From assembly GCF_002902235.1 (NCBI RefSeq), contig NZ_PPRL01000084.1:46784-110783 (forward strand): a stretch of 64,000 bases of DNA. Direction: 5' to 3'. Under the pieces are notes generated by a model that was given only the letters and a program-made list of their open reading frames with translations, was not told the DNA's origin and searched no databases. The position numbers were made by a program, and so were the translations under genes. This document shows positions 46,963 through 56,055 of the stretch, piece after piece. The DNA comes from Staphylococcus ureilyticus. Its GTDB lineage: Bacteria; Bacillota; Bacilli; Staphylococcales; Staphylococcaceae. Each line of letters begins with the position of its first letter. The first letter of the stretch is position 1.

Positions 46963-48705
46963 ATGGCAAAAATTAAAGCAAATGAAGCATTAGTAAAAGC
47001 ATTACAAGCATGGGAAATAGATCATTTATATGGTATTCCAGGAGATTCTATAGATGCAGTAGTAGATAGTTTAAGAACTGAAAGAGATAATATTGAATTT
47101 GTTCATGTGCGTCATGAAGAAGTAGCAAGTTTAGCAGCTGCCAGTCATACAAAATTAACTGGTAAAATTGGTGTTGCATTAAGTATCGGTGGACCAGGTG
47201 TCGTTCACTTACTTAATGGTATGTATGATGCCAAAATGGACAATGTGCCTCAACTTATTTTAGCAGGACAAACAGATAGTACAGCACTAGGAACAAAAGC
47301 ATTCCAAGAAACAGATATCAGTAAAATGGTAGACGATGTGGCAGTCTATAATCGTCAAATCTCTGAAAATGATAAAGATATATTTGGTATTGTTAATGAA
47401 GCTATTCGTACAGCTTATGAGAAAAAAGGTGTTGCAGTTTTAATTCTGCCAAATAACCTATTGACAAACAAAGTGAAAGATACAACAAATACACCAGTGG
47501 ACACTGCGCCACCAGCACGTATTGCACCAAAACCACGTAGCATCAAAAAAGCTACTAAGTTGATCAACAAAAGTAAACGTCCAGTTATGATTATTGGTAC
47601 TGGTGCTAAACATGCTAAAGATGAAGTGAAAGAATTTATTGAAGCGGTTAAAATTCCTTCAATCATTACTTTACCAGCAAAAGGTATCTTAGCTGATGCA
47701 CACCCATATAATTTAGGTAACTTAGGTAAAATTGGTACTAAAGTATCTTATCAAACGATTCAAGATGCTGATTTACTAATAATGGTAGGTACAAACTATC
47801 CTTATGTTGACTATTTACCTAAGAAAAATATCAAAGCAATTCAAATCGATACAAATCCAGAAAATATTGGACATCGTTTTGACGTAAATGCTGGTATTAT
47901 TGGTGATAGTAAATTAGCATTGCAACAATTAACAGATAGTGCTAAACATGTGAAAAATCGCGACTTCTTAAATAAAACATTAGAAAGAAAAGCGACTTGG
48001 GATTCTTGGATGGATAAAGATAAAGCAGATGAAAGTTCACCAATTCGTCCAGAACGTCTAATGGATGCAATCAACCAAGTAAAAACAGATGACGCGATTT
48101 TCTCAATCGATGTCGGTACATCTACTGTATGGTCAACACGTTATTTAGATTTAACAGTAAATAATAAATTTATCGTTTCTAGTTGGTTAGGTACGATGGG
48201 CTGTGCGCTACCAGGTGCATTGGCAGCAAAACGTGCTTATCCTAATCGTCAAGTAGTTGGTATAGCAGGCGACGGTGCATTTGAAATGGTAATGCAAGAC
48301 TTTGCAACAGCAGTTCAATATGATTTACCAATGACTATATTTGTTTTAAACAACCAAGAATTATCATTTATTAAATATGAACAACAAGCTGCTGGAGAGT
48401 TAGAATATGCAATTAACTTCACTGACATAGACTTAGCACAATTTGCTGAAAGTTGTGGTGGTGTTGGTTATACACTTAAAGATCCAAATAGAATTGATGA
48501 AGTCGTAGAAGAAGCAATGGCTCAAGATAGACCAACTATTGTCAATGTTTATGTTGATCCAAATGCTGCACCACTACCTGGTAAAATTGTAAAAGATGAA
48601 GCTATTAACTATGGTAAATGGGCATACAGATCTATTACAGAAGATAAAAAATTAGATTTAGATGAAATTCCACCAATGTCAACAGCTGTCAAACGTTTCT
48701 TCTAA
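46963..48705 (+). CDS. cidC: Pyruvate oxidase CidC
   Basis: A 580-residue thiamine diphosphate- and FAD-dependent enzyme converting pyruvate to acetate and CO2, peripheral at the membrane. Close to S. aureus CidC throughout: MAKIKANEALVKALQAWEID, the ThDP Glu in RHEEVASLAAA, GDGAFEMVMQDFATAVQYDL with the ThDP-Mg GDG motif, and a C-terminal membrane-binding tail. Start ATG 46963 follows AAGGAG by 13 bases, an unusually long gap. In S. aureus acetate production by CidC promotes cell death under glucose excess and is expressed with cidAB. Confidence 0.95.
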   Translation: MAKIKANEALVKALQAWEIDHLYGIPGDSIDAVVDSLRTERDNIEFVHVRHEEVASLAAASHTKLTGKIGVALSIGGPGVVHLLNGMYDAKMDNVPQLILAGQTDSTALGTKAFQETDISKMVDDVAVYNRQISENDKDIFGIVNEAIRTAYEKKGVAVLILPNNLLTNKVKDTTNTPVDTAPPARIAPKPRSIKKATKLINKSKRPVMIIGTGAKHAKDEVKEFIEAVKIPSIITLPAKGILADAHPYNLGNLGKIGTKVSYQTIQDADLLIMVGTNYPYVDYLPKKNIKAIQIDTNPENIGHRFDVNAGIIGDSKLALQQLTDSAKHVKNRDFLNKTLERKATWDSWMDKDKADESSPIRPERLMDAINQVKTDDAIFSIDVGTSTVWSTRYLDLTVNNKFIVSSWLGTMGCALPGALAAKRAYPNRQVVGIAGDGAFEMVMQDFATAVQYDLPMTIFVLNNQELSFIKYEQQAAGELEYAINFTDIDLAQFAESCGGVGYTLKDPNRIDEVVEEAMAQDRPTIVNVYVDPNAAPLPGKIVKDEAINYGKWAYRSITEDKKLDLDEIPPMSTAVKRFF

Positions 48706-48754
48706 ATCATTATAAATAAAAGATTCAGAGACTTTAATTTCTCAGACTAAGATT

Positions 48755-48797
48755 AAACGCCAATTCCTATTGAAATATGATAGGAATTGGCGTTTTT
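48755..48797 (+). terminator. Terminator of cidABC
   Basis: Perfect stem AACGCCAATTCCTAT / ATAGGAATTGGCGTT followed by TTTTGC. Confidence 0.92.
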
Positions 48798-48842
48798 TGC
48801 TTTGTAAAGTTTTGCATCAAGTTGCGGCCGGATAGAAATCTA

Positions 48843-48960
48843 ATAAATACAAAGTGATTTTATAGCGTGCTGACGCCTAGGGAAAAGATATGAGTGAGAG
48901 ACTACAGGCTCGAATCATATTCTCAGGCAAGCATGCACGGACAAAACCACAATATTTTAA
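48843..48960 (+). repeat. Structured intergenic repeat, copy 1
   Basis: A 118-base element differing from copy 2 at three positions. It can fold into nested stems: CGTGC with GCACG, GCCT with AGGC, and ATATGA with TCATAT around the loop GAGACTACAGGCTCGAA. The outermost GTGATTTT arm pairs less well than in copy 2. Confidence 0.85.
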
Positions 48961-49126
48961 GAATAAAAGTAGTATATAACGTTCGTTACAAGTTAAGTTT
49001 ATCATTTAGTAAAAATGAAAAAATTAATATTTTTATAGATTACATTACGTTTTAAATAATTTGAAACCAGCTCATATTAAATTTATTTGTGAGTATTGTT
49101 TTAAGTAAAAGTACTGTTTTGTACTT

Positions 49127-49244
49127 ATAAATACAAAGTGATTTTGTAGCGTGCTGACGCCTAGGGAAAAGATATGAGTGAGAGACTACAGGCTCGAATC
49201 ATATTCCCAGGCAAGCATGCACGGACAAAATCACAATATTTTAA
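49127..49244 (+). repeat. Structured intergenic repeat, copy 2
   Basis: Same element as copy 1, three substitutions. Here the outer arms GTGATTTTGT and ACAAAATCAC are exact complements. Inner stems are as in copy 1. No T run or open reading frame is associated. Confidence 0.85.
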
Positions 49245-49453
49245 TTATCAAGAGATTAATAATACACTTTTTAAAACTTTTTCAAAAAGATGATTTGATG
49301 ATTTAATTTAAGATATTTAAAAATAGATTGAAAATTCAGCATAATATCTATAAAGTGTATTATTATAATAGTTATTTATTAAATTGATTTATCAGGTCAG
49401 TTTTAAGTCATAGTATTTTTCAATTAAAAACAATTTAATGGGGGATATTTAAA

Positions 49454-50848
49454 ATGTTCAAATCAATTTTCAAAAGGATAACATTTAAAACGCCGCATAC
49501 ATATGCATTGTTGTTATTTATCATTGTTGTAGCAAGTTTGCTCACATATTTAATACCAGCAGGGGAATATGCACGTGAAAAAAAAGACGGACAAACATTG
49601 GTTATATCAGGTTCATATCAAGAAGTATCACAACATGGCGTTTCGTTTTTTGATATATTTCGGGCGATTCCGGAAGGGTTATTGAGTGGAGGAGAAATTG
49701 TATTTTACATTTTCTTAGTAGGTGGCGCATTCGGTATTGTCCATAAAACAGGAGCCTTTGAAAATGGTGTGAATAAAGCTATGAGCACATTAGGTTCTTA
49801 TAAAGTATTGATGATTCCATTGACTATGACGATATTTTCTATATTAGGATTTTCAATTGGATTAGCAGAAGAAACAATTATCTTTGTTCCTATTGGGATT
49901 ATTATAGCAAGAACATTAGGATATGATGCGTTGACAGGAGCTGCAATGGTTATACTTGGAGCAGCAAGTGGTTTTATTGGTGGTATGTTAAATCCATTTA
50001 CTGTTGGTGTCGCGCAATCTGTAGCAGAGTTGCCACTATTTTCAGGATGGGGACTGCGTTCGATTATTTATATTTTTATTTTATTGGCAGCTATTACAAC
50101 AGTAATGATATATGCGCGTAAAGTGAAACAAGATATGTCGAAAAGTATTGTTTACGAACTGGAACAAGCTGAAGGACAATCTACAGCAACGATGGATACA
50201 CCACGCTTTACAAAGCGACAAAAAGTAGGTTTATTGCTCATTGTTGCAGCGATTATATTAAATGTGTTTGGTATTTTTAATTATGGTTGGTCCTTTAACG
50301 AAATGAGTGCTAACTTCTTATTAGCAGGTTTACTTGCAGGTGTCATTGGTGGGTTGGGCATCAACGGGACTTTTGAAGCTATGATAGAAGGTATGAAAGA
50401 TATTTTATTTGGCGCAATGATTGTTGGTTTTGCTAAAGGTATTATTGTTATTTTAGAAGACGGGCAGGTAATAGATACCATCGTCCATGGTATGACTACT
50501 TTGCTTACAGATGTCCCTTCGTCGGCAGTAATTATCGCGATGTTTATCTTGCAATTCTTTTTAAATTTCTTTATACCATCAGGTTCTGGACAAGCATTAA
50601 CTACTATGCCACTCATGGTGCCAATTTCCGACTTGTTACATATCAATAGACAAATTACTGTACTTGCATTCCAATATGGTGATTCAATCAGTAACGTCTT
50701 ATTTCCAACTTCTGCAATTTTAATGGGTGCTTTAGCTGTTGGAAAGATATCCTATACACAGTGGCTAAAATTTGCTTGGAAATTAATTTTAGTGTGGGTC
50801 ATTATATGTTGTATTGGTATGTCAATTGCCTTGATGATAGGTTATTAA
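49454..50848 (+). CDS. YfcC/AbgT-DcuC-type amino acid or dicarboxylate carrier
   Basis: A 464-residue membrane carrier with about 12 segments, of the YfcC family (C4-dicarboxylate anaerobic carrier type), whose members are annotated as arginine/ornithine or short-peptide carriers. Seen: FKTPHTYALLLFIIVVASLL, LTYLIPAGEY, AEETIIFVPIGI and NFFIPSGSGQALTTMPLM, with LAFQYGDSISN near the C-terminus. The ATG follows GGGGGAT. It stands alone with its own terminator. The substrate is not predictable from the sequence. Confidence 0.83.
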   Translation: MFKSIFKRITFKTPHTYALLLFIIVVASLLTYLIPAGEYAREKKDGQTLVISGSYQEVSQHGVSFFDIFRAIPEGLLSGGEIVFYIFLVGGAFGIVHKTGAFENGVNKAMSTLGSYKVLMIPLTMTIFSILGFSIGLAEETIIFVPIGIIIARTLGYDALTGAAMVILGAASGFIGGMLNPFTVGVAQSVAELPLFSGWGLRSIIYIFILLAAITTVMIYARKVKQDMSKSIVYELEQAEGQSTATMDTPRFTKRQKVGLLLIVAAIILNVFGIFNYGWSFNEMSANFLLAGLLAGVIGGLGINGTFEAMIEGMKDILFGAMIVGFAKGIIVILEDGQVIDTIVHGMTTLLTDVPSSAVIIAMFILQFFLNFFIPSGSGQALTTMPLMVPISDLLHINRQITVLAFQYGDSISNVLFPTSAILMGALAVGKISYTQWLKFAWKLILVWVIICCIGMSIALMIGY

Positions 50849-50892
50849 TCAATATGGACTAAGTCATACAATTAAGTTGAAATTTATGTTGT

Positions 50893-50949
50893 TAGGCGTA
50901 GTATCTGATATTAAAGTATGAATTGAATATTGGATATACGCCTATTTTT
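50893..50949 (+). terminator. Terminator of the YfcC gene
   Basis: TAGGCGTA and TACGCCTA pair around an imperfect inner stem (GTATC with GGATA), followed by TTTTT. Confidence 0.75.
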
Positions 50950-51032
50950 ATATTATTAATTATTAAAATGTTGAAATATTCAGAAATTACAAATAAGATA
51001 TGAGATAAGACACAAGTAAAGAAGGTGAGGCA

Positions 51033-51596
51033 ATGCAATATAGACCATTTATAGAAATACTGCCAAAAGTTACATTGAGACCGCCAGATCTTAAAATGGC
51101 CGAGGCATTATTTGAAACCATTCAAGAAAATTTCGCGCATTTATCTCGATTTTTAGATTTTATTACAGAGGATCTCACTGTAGATGCAGAAAAATCATAT
51201 ATAAAAATGATGATACAACATCAAGCTGAAAGTAAAGGTCAATTATTTCTAATCTATTACGAAGATAAACTGATTGGCACAATAGATTTACATAAAATAG
51301 ATTTAAAAAACAGCAAAGCAGAAATAGGTTACTGGCTGGCGAAAGGCTATACAGGTAAACGAATTGCGACAGAAAGTGTTGCATTTATATGTGGCTATGC
51401 ATTTAAAATTTTAGGACTAAATAAACTCACGATTATCGCTGATGTGCGAAATATTGCTAGCAATAAAGTTGCTGAAAATGCAGGTTTTCATTTTGTCGCT
51501 ACTGACGTTCAAGACATGAATGATGGTGAAAATTTTCAAGATATGAATCGCTATGTTTTATTAAGAGATCATTATGATTTGGCAGAAAATAATTAA
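51033..51596 (+). CDS. GNAT acetyltransferase, RimJ/RimL type
   Basis: A 187-residue N-acetyltransferase. The beginning (VTLRPPDLKMAEALFETI) and the core EIGYWLAKGYTGKRIATESV with the acetyl-CoA pyrophosphate loop resemble the RimJ/RimL and SpeG-like group that acetylates N-termini or amines. LNKLTIIADVRNIASNKVAENAGFH is the typical C-terminal motif. RBS AAGGTGAGG precedes the ATG. The acceptor is unknown. Confidence 0.83.
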   Translation: MQYRPFIEILPKVTLRPPDLKMAEALFETIQENFAHLSRFLDFITEDLTVDAEKSYIKMMIQHQAESKGQLFLIYYEDKLIGTIDLHKIDLKNSKAEIGYWLAKGYTGKRIATESVAFICGYAFKILGLNKLTIIADVRNIASNKVAENAGFHFVATDVQDMNDGENFQDMNRYVLLRDHYDLAENN

Positions 51597-51742
51597 ACGT
51601 AAGATTGATTGTCTATATCAAGCATGCTTAATTGTATCTGGTGTATCCAATACTCAAGCAATTGTTAAATTATTGAAATGACCCATATTTACTTTGGCAA
51701 TACGCTGACAAAAAGATGATAAAAAAGGGGGTTACGGACTTG

Positions 51743-52258
51743 ATGGCTAGAGGCATTAATCATATTGGTTTAACTGTACCTGATATTGAAATAGCAACAG
51801 CTTTCTTCAAGGAAGGTTTAGGTGGTCGTATTGCTTATGATAGCCAAACTAAAATGGATGAACCTAGAGGAGGTCAATTTGTTGAACATGTATTAGGATT
51901 GGAGAATGGCGCTGAAATTGTAAAAAAAAGAATGATGGTGTTTAATGATGGTCCTAATATAGAGATGTTTGAATTTGTACAAGCCAACCAAAAAAGCGCC
52001 GTAAATTTACAAGATATTGGTTATACACATATTTCGTTTTACGTGGATGACTTTGAAACATCGCTTAATAAAATTAAACAAGCTGGGGGACGACCTATCT
52101 CTGAACCTCATAGTAATACAAAATATGAAGATACAGATGGTAATCGTACTGTATATGTGAAAACACCATGGGGAAGTTTGATTGAATTACAAACAATACC
52201 AAATGGTTATTACTATCCTAAAGATAGCGAGGCAAGCGTATTTATTCCAGACGTGTAA
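51743..52258 (+). CDS. Glyoxalase/VOC family protein
   Basis: A 171-residue vicinal oxygen chelate protein with two beta-alpha-beta-beta-beta modules. Metal ligands are likely His5 or so in INHIGLTVPDI, the His in YTHISFYVDD, and the Glu in PWGSLIELQTIP. ATG 51743 follows GGGGG by 11 bases. It is 28 bases ahead of the D-cysteine desulfhydrase gene, so the two are probably an operon. It could be a lyase or dioxygenase acting on a thiol adduct; no substrate is assigned. Confidence 0.82.
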   Translation: MARGINHIGLTVPDIEIATAFFKEGLGGRIAYDSQTKMDEPRGGQFVEHVLGLENGAEIVKKRMMVFNDGPNIEMFEFVQANQKSAVNLQDIGYTHISFYVDDFETSLNKIKQAGGRPISEPHSNTKYEDTDGNRTVYVKTPWGSLIELQTIPNGYYYPKDSEASVFIPDV

Positions 52259-52286
52259 GAAATATTGACACAGGAGGTCAAAAGTA

Positions 52287-53270
52287 ATGTTAAGCAAAAA
52301 ATTAGATGTCGCCAACTTACCCACACCTATTCATAAGTTAGAGCACTTAAGTCAACGTTTAGGCAAAGAAATTTATATTAAAAGAGATGATTATACTGGC
52401 ACAGAAATATCAGGGAATAAAGTAAGAAAGTTAGAATATACGATACAATATGTAATTGATCATGGATACGATACGATTATTACAACCGGTGCAATCACAT
52501 CTAATCATGCTAGAGCAACAGCAGCACTATGTGCAAAGTATCAAATTGAATGTCATCTCGTACTAAAAGGCACCATGAAAGCTTTTGAAGGTAATTTATT
52601 TTTAGACGCTATGTTTGGCGCACATATACATGTGATCGACGACAATCAGTCTAGAGAAATAGCGATGACTCAATTGAGACATACACTAGAAGGCAAAAAT
52701 AAAACACCTTTTATGATACCAACGGGTGCATCAGATTGGATAGGCACGCATGGTTATATCAATGCCTTTGAAGAAATTTTAAGACAAGCAGCCGAATTAG
52801 GTTGTCATTTTGACTCTATTAATGTCGCCGTAGGTTCAGGTGGCACATATGCAGGTTTATGGTTTGGTAAGCACAGTAATAAACTTGATACTAAGATAAT
52901 TGGCTATGCAGTCAATGAAAGTGCAGCGACCTTTAAAAATAAAGTGCAAACAATCATTAATCATTTAGATGAAAGCATAGACACATTCGATACAATCACC
53001 ATTAACGACTGTTATATTGGATTAGGTTATGCGCAAGCAACAGATGAAGAATTAGCATTTTATATTGACATTGCACAACTAGAAGGTATTGTATTAGACC
53101 CAACTTATACAGGGAAAGCTTTTAGAGGTATGGTTAAAGAAATTCAAGCAGGAAAATATGATGATCAACAAGCAATTTTGTTTATTCATACGGGTGGTTT
53201 ACAAGGTTATACAGAAGAAACAAGAACACGTATTCAACAATTGCTGCCACATTTCGATAACAATTTATAA
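52287..53270 (+). CDS. dcyD: D-cysteine desulfhydrase / ACC deaminase family
   Basis: A 327-residue PLP-dependent fold-type II enzyme that degrades D-cysteine to pyruvate, H2S and ammonia or deaminates aminocyclopropane carboxylate. The PLP lysine is probably Lys45 in SGNKVRKLEY; TTGAITSNHARATAA holds the phosphate and substrate residues, and VAVGSGGTYAGL the Gly-rich PLP loop. ATG follows CAGGAGGTC. It follows the VOC gene closely and lies before a thioredoxin-like gene, which hints at sulfur or thiol handling. Confidence 0.87.
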   Translation: MLSKKLDVANLPTPIHKLEHLSQRLGKEIYIKRDDYTGTEISGNKVRKLEYTIQYVIDHGYDTIITTGAITSNHARATAALCAKYQIECHLVLKGTMKAFEGNLFLDAMFGAHIHVIDDNQSREIAMTQLRHTLEGKNKTPFMIPTGASDWIGTHGYINAFEEILRQAAELGCHFDSINVAVGSGGTYAGLWFGKHSNKLDTKIIGYAVNESAATFKNKVQTIINHLDESIDTFDTITINDCYIGLGYAQATDEELAFYIDIAQLEGIVLDPTYTGKAFRGMVKEIQAGKYDDQQAILFIHTGGLQGYTEETRTRIQQLLPHFDNNL

Positions 53271-53385
53271 TAAATTGAGATTGAGGATTATGATAACTTT
53301 TTGTAGTCTAAAGCAAATAAATTGCTAAAAAGACTGTATATAGTGCATAATATTAAACACTTTATAATTAAGGAGGGTGTTCTAA

Positions 53386-53715
53386 ATGACGCAAACATTA
53401 ACTTCTATGGATGAATATCATTCATTTATTAACAAATATCCGCTCGTAGTCGTTCACGTAATGAGAGAAAATTGTAGTGTTTGTCACGCGGTATTGCCAC
53501 AAATTGAAGACTTGATGCGCGAATTTCCAGACATACCGTTAGGCGTGATTAATCAAAGTAATGTAGAAGCAATTGCTGGTGAATTATCAATATTTACGGT
53601 ACCAGTTGATTTAATCTTTCTCAACGGTAAAGAAATGCATCGCCAAGGCAGATTTATTGATATGCAACAGTTAGAACACCAATTATCCATGATGCATGAA
53701 AGTTTAAAATCATAA
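53386..53715 (+). CDS. Thioredoxin-like protein
   Basis: A 109-residue thioredoxin-fold protein. The redox pair is Cys30 and Cys33 in ENCSVCHAV, an unusual CSVC instead of CGPC. The cis-Pro is in IFTVPVDLIF. It has no signal peptide, so it works in the cytoplasm. It follows the desulfhydrase gene by 115 bases with its own AGGAGGGTG site. Probably a thiol oxidoreductase or peroxide-response partner; function is inferred. Confidence 0.82.
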   Translation: MTQTLTSMDEYHSFINKYPLVVVHVMRENCSVCHAVLPQIEDLMREFPDIPLGVINQSNVEAIAGELSIFTVPVDLIFLNGKEMHRQGRFIDMQQLEHQLSMMHESLKS

Positions 53716-53758
53716 GTGAAAGTGAAATAGATAAAAATTGTATATTATAAGTGCTTAG

Positions 53759-53812
53759 ACATCCTGTTGTTAGTGTATTAACATAAAAGTAATACTAATA
53801 ATAGGATGTTTC
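53759..53812 (+). terminator. Terminator of the thioredoxin-like gene
   Basis: ACATCCTGTTGTTAGT pairs with ACTAATAATAGGATGT (one mismatch plus wobble) across a 19-base loop, then TTCAATTT. The T run is weak. Confidence 0.6.
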
Positions 53813-53940
53813 AATTTAAAAGGATTATATTTAAAAATAAATTGTCTAAAATAAAAAAGAGGTAAATTAAAACACAAGTATCATATATAATAAAAATAAT
53901 GTATGATAAGATTAATCTATTGAATTGAGGAGGAGTATTT

Positions 53941-54462
53941 ATGCGCATAGAAAGAATATGTCCGAATGAAGCTGAAGCGCTGTATACTTGCATGAAAAAG
54001 ATTGATCAAGAGACACAATACATGCTTTATTTACCTGATGAAAGAAGTTTTAATAAAGATAGCCTTGTTGATGATATTAAACATAATTTTTATATTGGTG
54101 TTAAAACAGATGAAAATGATATCTTAGGATATTTATCTGTACATATTAGTAGGTTAGCTAAAATTAAACATATCGGTTACATCGTGACAGGCGTGTTAAA
54201 TGAACAACATCATCAAGGATTAGCTACAAAGATGTTTCAAGAAACAATAAAGTGGGCAGAGCGGAAAGGGTTAAGAAGACTTGAATTAACGGTCATTACA
54301 ACCAATACTCCGGCAGTTAAATTTTATGAAAAATTAGGCTTTAAAATTGAAGGTATTAAACATGAATCTATTTATATGGATCATCATTTTTATGATGAAC
54401 TATATATGTCAATGATGATAAATCAATCATTTTCAATAGATTCAGCTATACTCGAACGTTAA
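53941..54462 (+). CDS. GNAT family acetyltransferase
   Basis: A 173-residue acetyltransferase. Motif A, GVLNEQHHQGLATKMFQETIKW, and the following LELTVITTNTPAVKFYEKLGFK are standard GNAT features; the substrate side is unknown. The ATG follows GAGGAGGAG. It is preceded by a gene-free region and lies about 100 bases before an esterase gene on the same strand. Confidence 0.85.
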   Translation: MRIERICPNEAEALYTCMKKIDQETQYMLYLPDERSFNKDSLVDDIKHNFYIGVKTDENDILGYLSVHISRLAKIKHIGYIVTGVLNEQHHQGLATKMFQETIKWAERKGLRRLELTVITTNTPAVKFYEKLGFKIEGIKHESIYMDHHFYDELYMSMMINQSFSIDSAILER

Positions 54463-54566
54463 CTTAATATAAGTTATCAATACATATTAATATTTTGAGT
54501 GACCTATCTAATAATTGAGCTTAACCTTCTAGTCATAAATCAATCGTTTATTGGAGGTAGTATAAG

Positions 54567-55535
54567 ATGCTAAAAAAAATATTAACCTTTGCAAGTGTTA
54601 GCGTGATAGCTTCATACTTATTTGCCAAGCTTATAGAAAAACGTAGTTATCAAAGCTTTTTGTATGAAATAATGATTAGAGCGACAAAGATGAAACAGCC
54701 ATTTGAAAAGAAAATAAACGCACAAAAGGCGCTTGCGTCTGTAAAAGCACAAACGCAAGGCGAGTATGCAGGCACGGATTATAACTTTGACAATGCCGTT
54801 TATACTAAAAAATTGCACGATATAACCAATTATGTTGTGAATGATAGAGAAGATCACCAACAAAAAGTAGTGATATACATTCATGGTGGTGCATGGTTCC
54901 AAGATCCGCTGCCATATCATTTCGAATATATAGATATGTTGGCAACAGCATTTGACGCAAAAGTAATCATGCCAATATATCCAAAAATTCCACACGCAAC
55001 TTATAAGGAAACTTTCGAATTACTAGAAGAAATTTATAGATATGAATTAGATCAAAAGATGAGTTCTGAGCGTATTGTTATTATGGGCGATTCGGCTGGA
55101 GGTCAAATAGCATTATCTTTCGCACAATATTTGAGAACGTTGGACTTACCACAGCCAAGCGATATTGTGATGATTTCACCTGTGCTGGATGGTACATTTA
55201 GTCATCCAGAAATTCATAGATATGAAAAAATTGATCCTATGTTAGGTGTTGCAGGAAGCAAATATTTAATTAGCTTATGGGCTGACAAACTGTCATTAAC
55301 GGATTGGAGAGTATCGCCAATATATGGAACATTCAATGGATTAGGAAGAATGACTATTTCAATAGGTACCAAAGAAACACTTTATCCAGATGCTGTTAAG
55401 CTATCGCGAATGTTAAATGCTCAAGGTATTCACCATAACTTTATCCCAGGATACCAACTATTTCATATTCATCCTATTTTCCCAATTCCTGAAAGAGCAC
55501 AATTTATCAAAAAGTTAAAAAAGATTATAGACTAA
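54567..55535 (+). CDS. Membrane-anchored alpha/beta hydrolase (HSL type)
   Basis: A 322-residue esterase or lipase. Residues 5-21 (ILTFASVSVIASYLFAK) form an N-terminal membrane anchor followed by basic residues. HGGAW at 106-110 is the oxyanion motif of the hormone-sensitive lipase family, GDSAGG places the nucleophile at Ser176, and the His near LFHIHPIFP completes the triad. ATG follows TGGAGGTAG. Similar proteins are common in staphylococci. Substrate unknown. Confidence 0.87.
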   Translation: MLKKILTFASVSVIASYLFAKLIEKRSYQSFLYEIMIRATKMKQPFEKKINAQKALASVKAQTQGEYAGTDYNFDNAVYTKKLHDITNYVVNDREDHQQKVVIYIHGGAWFQDPLPYHFEYIDMLATAFDAKVIMPIYPKIPHATYKETFELLEEIYRYELDQKMSSERIVIMGDSAGGQIALSFAQYLRTLDLPQPSDIVMISPVLDGTFSHPEIHRYEKIDPMLGVAGSKYLISLWADKLSLTDWRVSPIYGTFNGLGRMTISIGTKETLYPDAVKLSRMLNAQGIHHNFIPGYQLFHIHPIFPIPERAQFIKKLKKIID

Positions 55536-55731
55536 CATAATCACATATTAACACGGTAAACATTTTGGGGTGATATGATAAAACACCACGATGAGGTTTG
55601 AATTCATTGAATATATATTTAGAGGTTTTTCAACAATTTCATTCACATGTCTTTGATATATTATTTGTAGGAATAAGTACTGAAGTTTCCATTGGTAGTA
55701 TATGTTGAGCCATGTTATAACCATTATACAT

Positions 55732-55786
55732 AAGTTACCTTGATAATTTAGTATAGTTAGTGTTTATTAAATTATCAAAGTGACTT
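55732..55786 (+). terminator. Terminator-like hairpin
   Basis: AAGTTACCTTGATAATTTA pairs imperfectly with TAAATTATCAAAGTGACTT, followed by GTTTTT. It may end the esterase transcript or a small RNA. Confidence 0.6.
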
Positions 55787-55822
55787 GTTTTTAAGTGTTT
55801 TAATGTAAAATTACATATGGAT

Positions 55823-55928
55823 GCGTTGTATTTTGGCGAGATGCTTGAGGGAACAGGATAAGTTGAAGACGACAGGCTGAAGCTGTCCCCATAAAAGAGC
55901 GAGCCAACAATACGAAGTATTGAGTAAC
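55823..55928 (+). ncRNA. Structured intergenic element, probable non-coding RNA
   Basis: GTATTTTGGC (about 55830) pairs with GCCAACAATAC (about 55905), and GGGAACAG pairs with CTGTCCCC, around the loop AGACGACAGGCTGAAG. The element is followed by CAATACGAAGTATTG and then a terminator. The same architecture is seen in a recurring S. aureus intergenic element that I know but cannot name. Its loop matches that of the two repeats at 48843 and 49127. Confidence 0.6.
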
Positions 55929-55934
55929 AAAAAA

Positions 55935-55975
55935 GCACGCAGATGAATTGATTTAAATCATTTGCGTGTTTTTTT
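55935..55975 (+). terminator. Terminator after the structured element
   Basis: CACGCAGATGAATT pairs with AATCATTTGCGTG and is followed by TTTTTTT. Confidence 0.85.
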
Positions 55976-56055
55976 CTAGGATTTATGTACCAAATTCTAT
56001 TATGTTTTTATAAGATTATATCAAAAGCGTAATGATGGCCGATTTATAATCATGC

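Larger units (their letters stand above)
48706..49453. other. 748-base gene-free stretch with two structured repeats
   Basis: After the cidC terminator come two near-identical 118-base elements (48843-48960 and 49127-49244) in direct orientation, separated by 166 AT-rich bases, then about 200 AT-rich bases before the YfcC gene. No coding potential was found. Confidence 0.7.
55536..56055. other. 520-base gene-free stretch with hairpins and a structured element
   Basis: Contains a 33-codon TTG-started ORF at 55607-55708, a terminator-like hairpin at 55732-55786, the structured repeat at 55823-55928, and a terminator at 55935-55975. Probably contains a non-coding transcript. Confidence 0.6.

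Noticed and set aside
48843-49244. The twin repeats as an insertion sequence or attachment sites
   Set aside because: No transposase or integrase frame lies in or between them, and flanking duplications could not be recognised by eye.
51574-51681. A 35-codon frame overlapping the end of the GNAT gene and continuing as QACLIVSGVSNTQAIVKLLK
   Set aside because: It reads like plausible protein but has no good ribosome binding site and no recognised family; possibly a decayed gene end, but not supportable.
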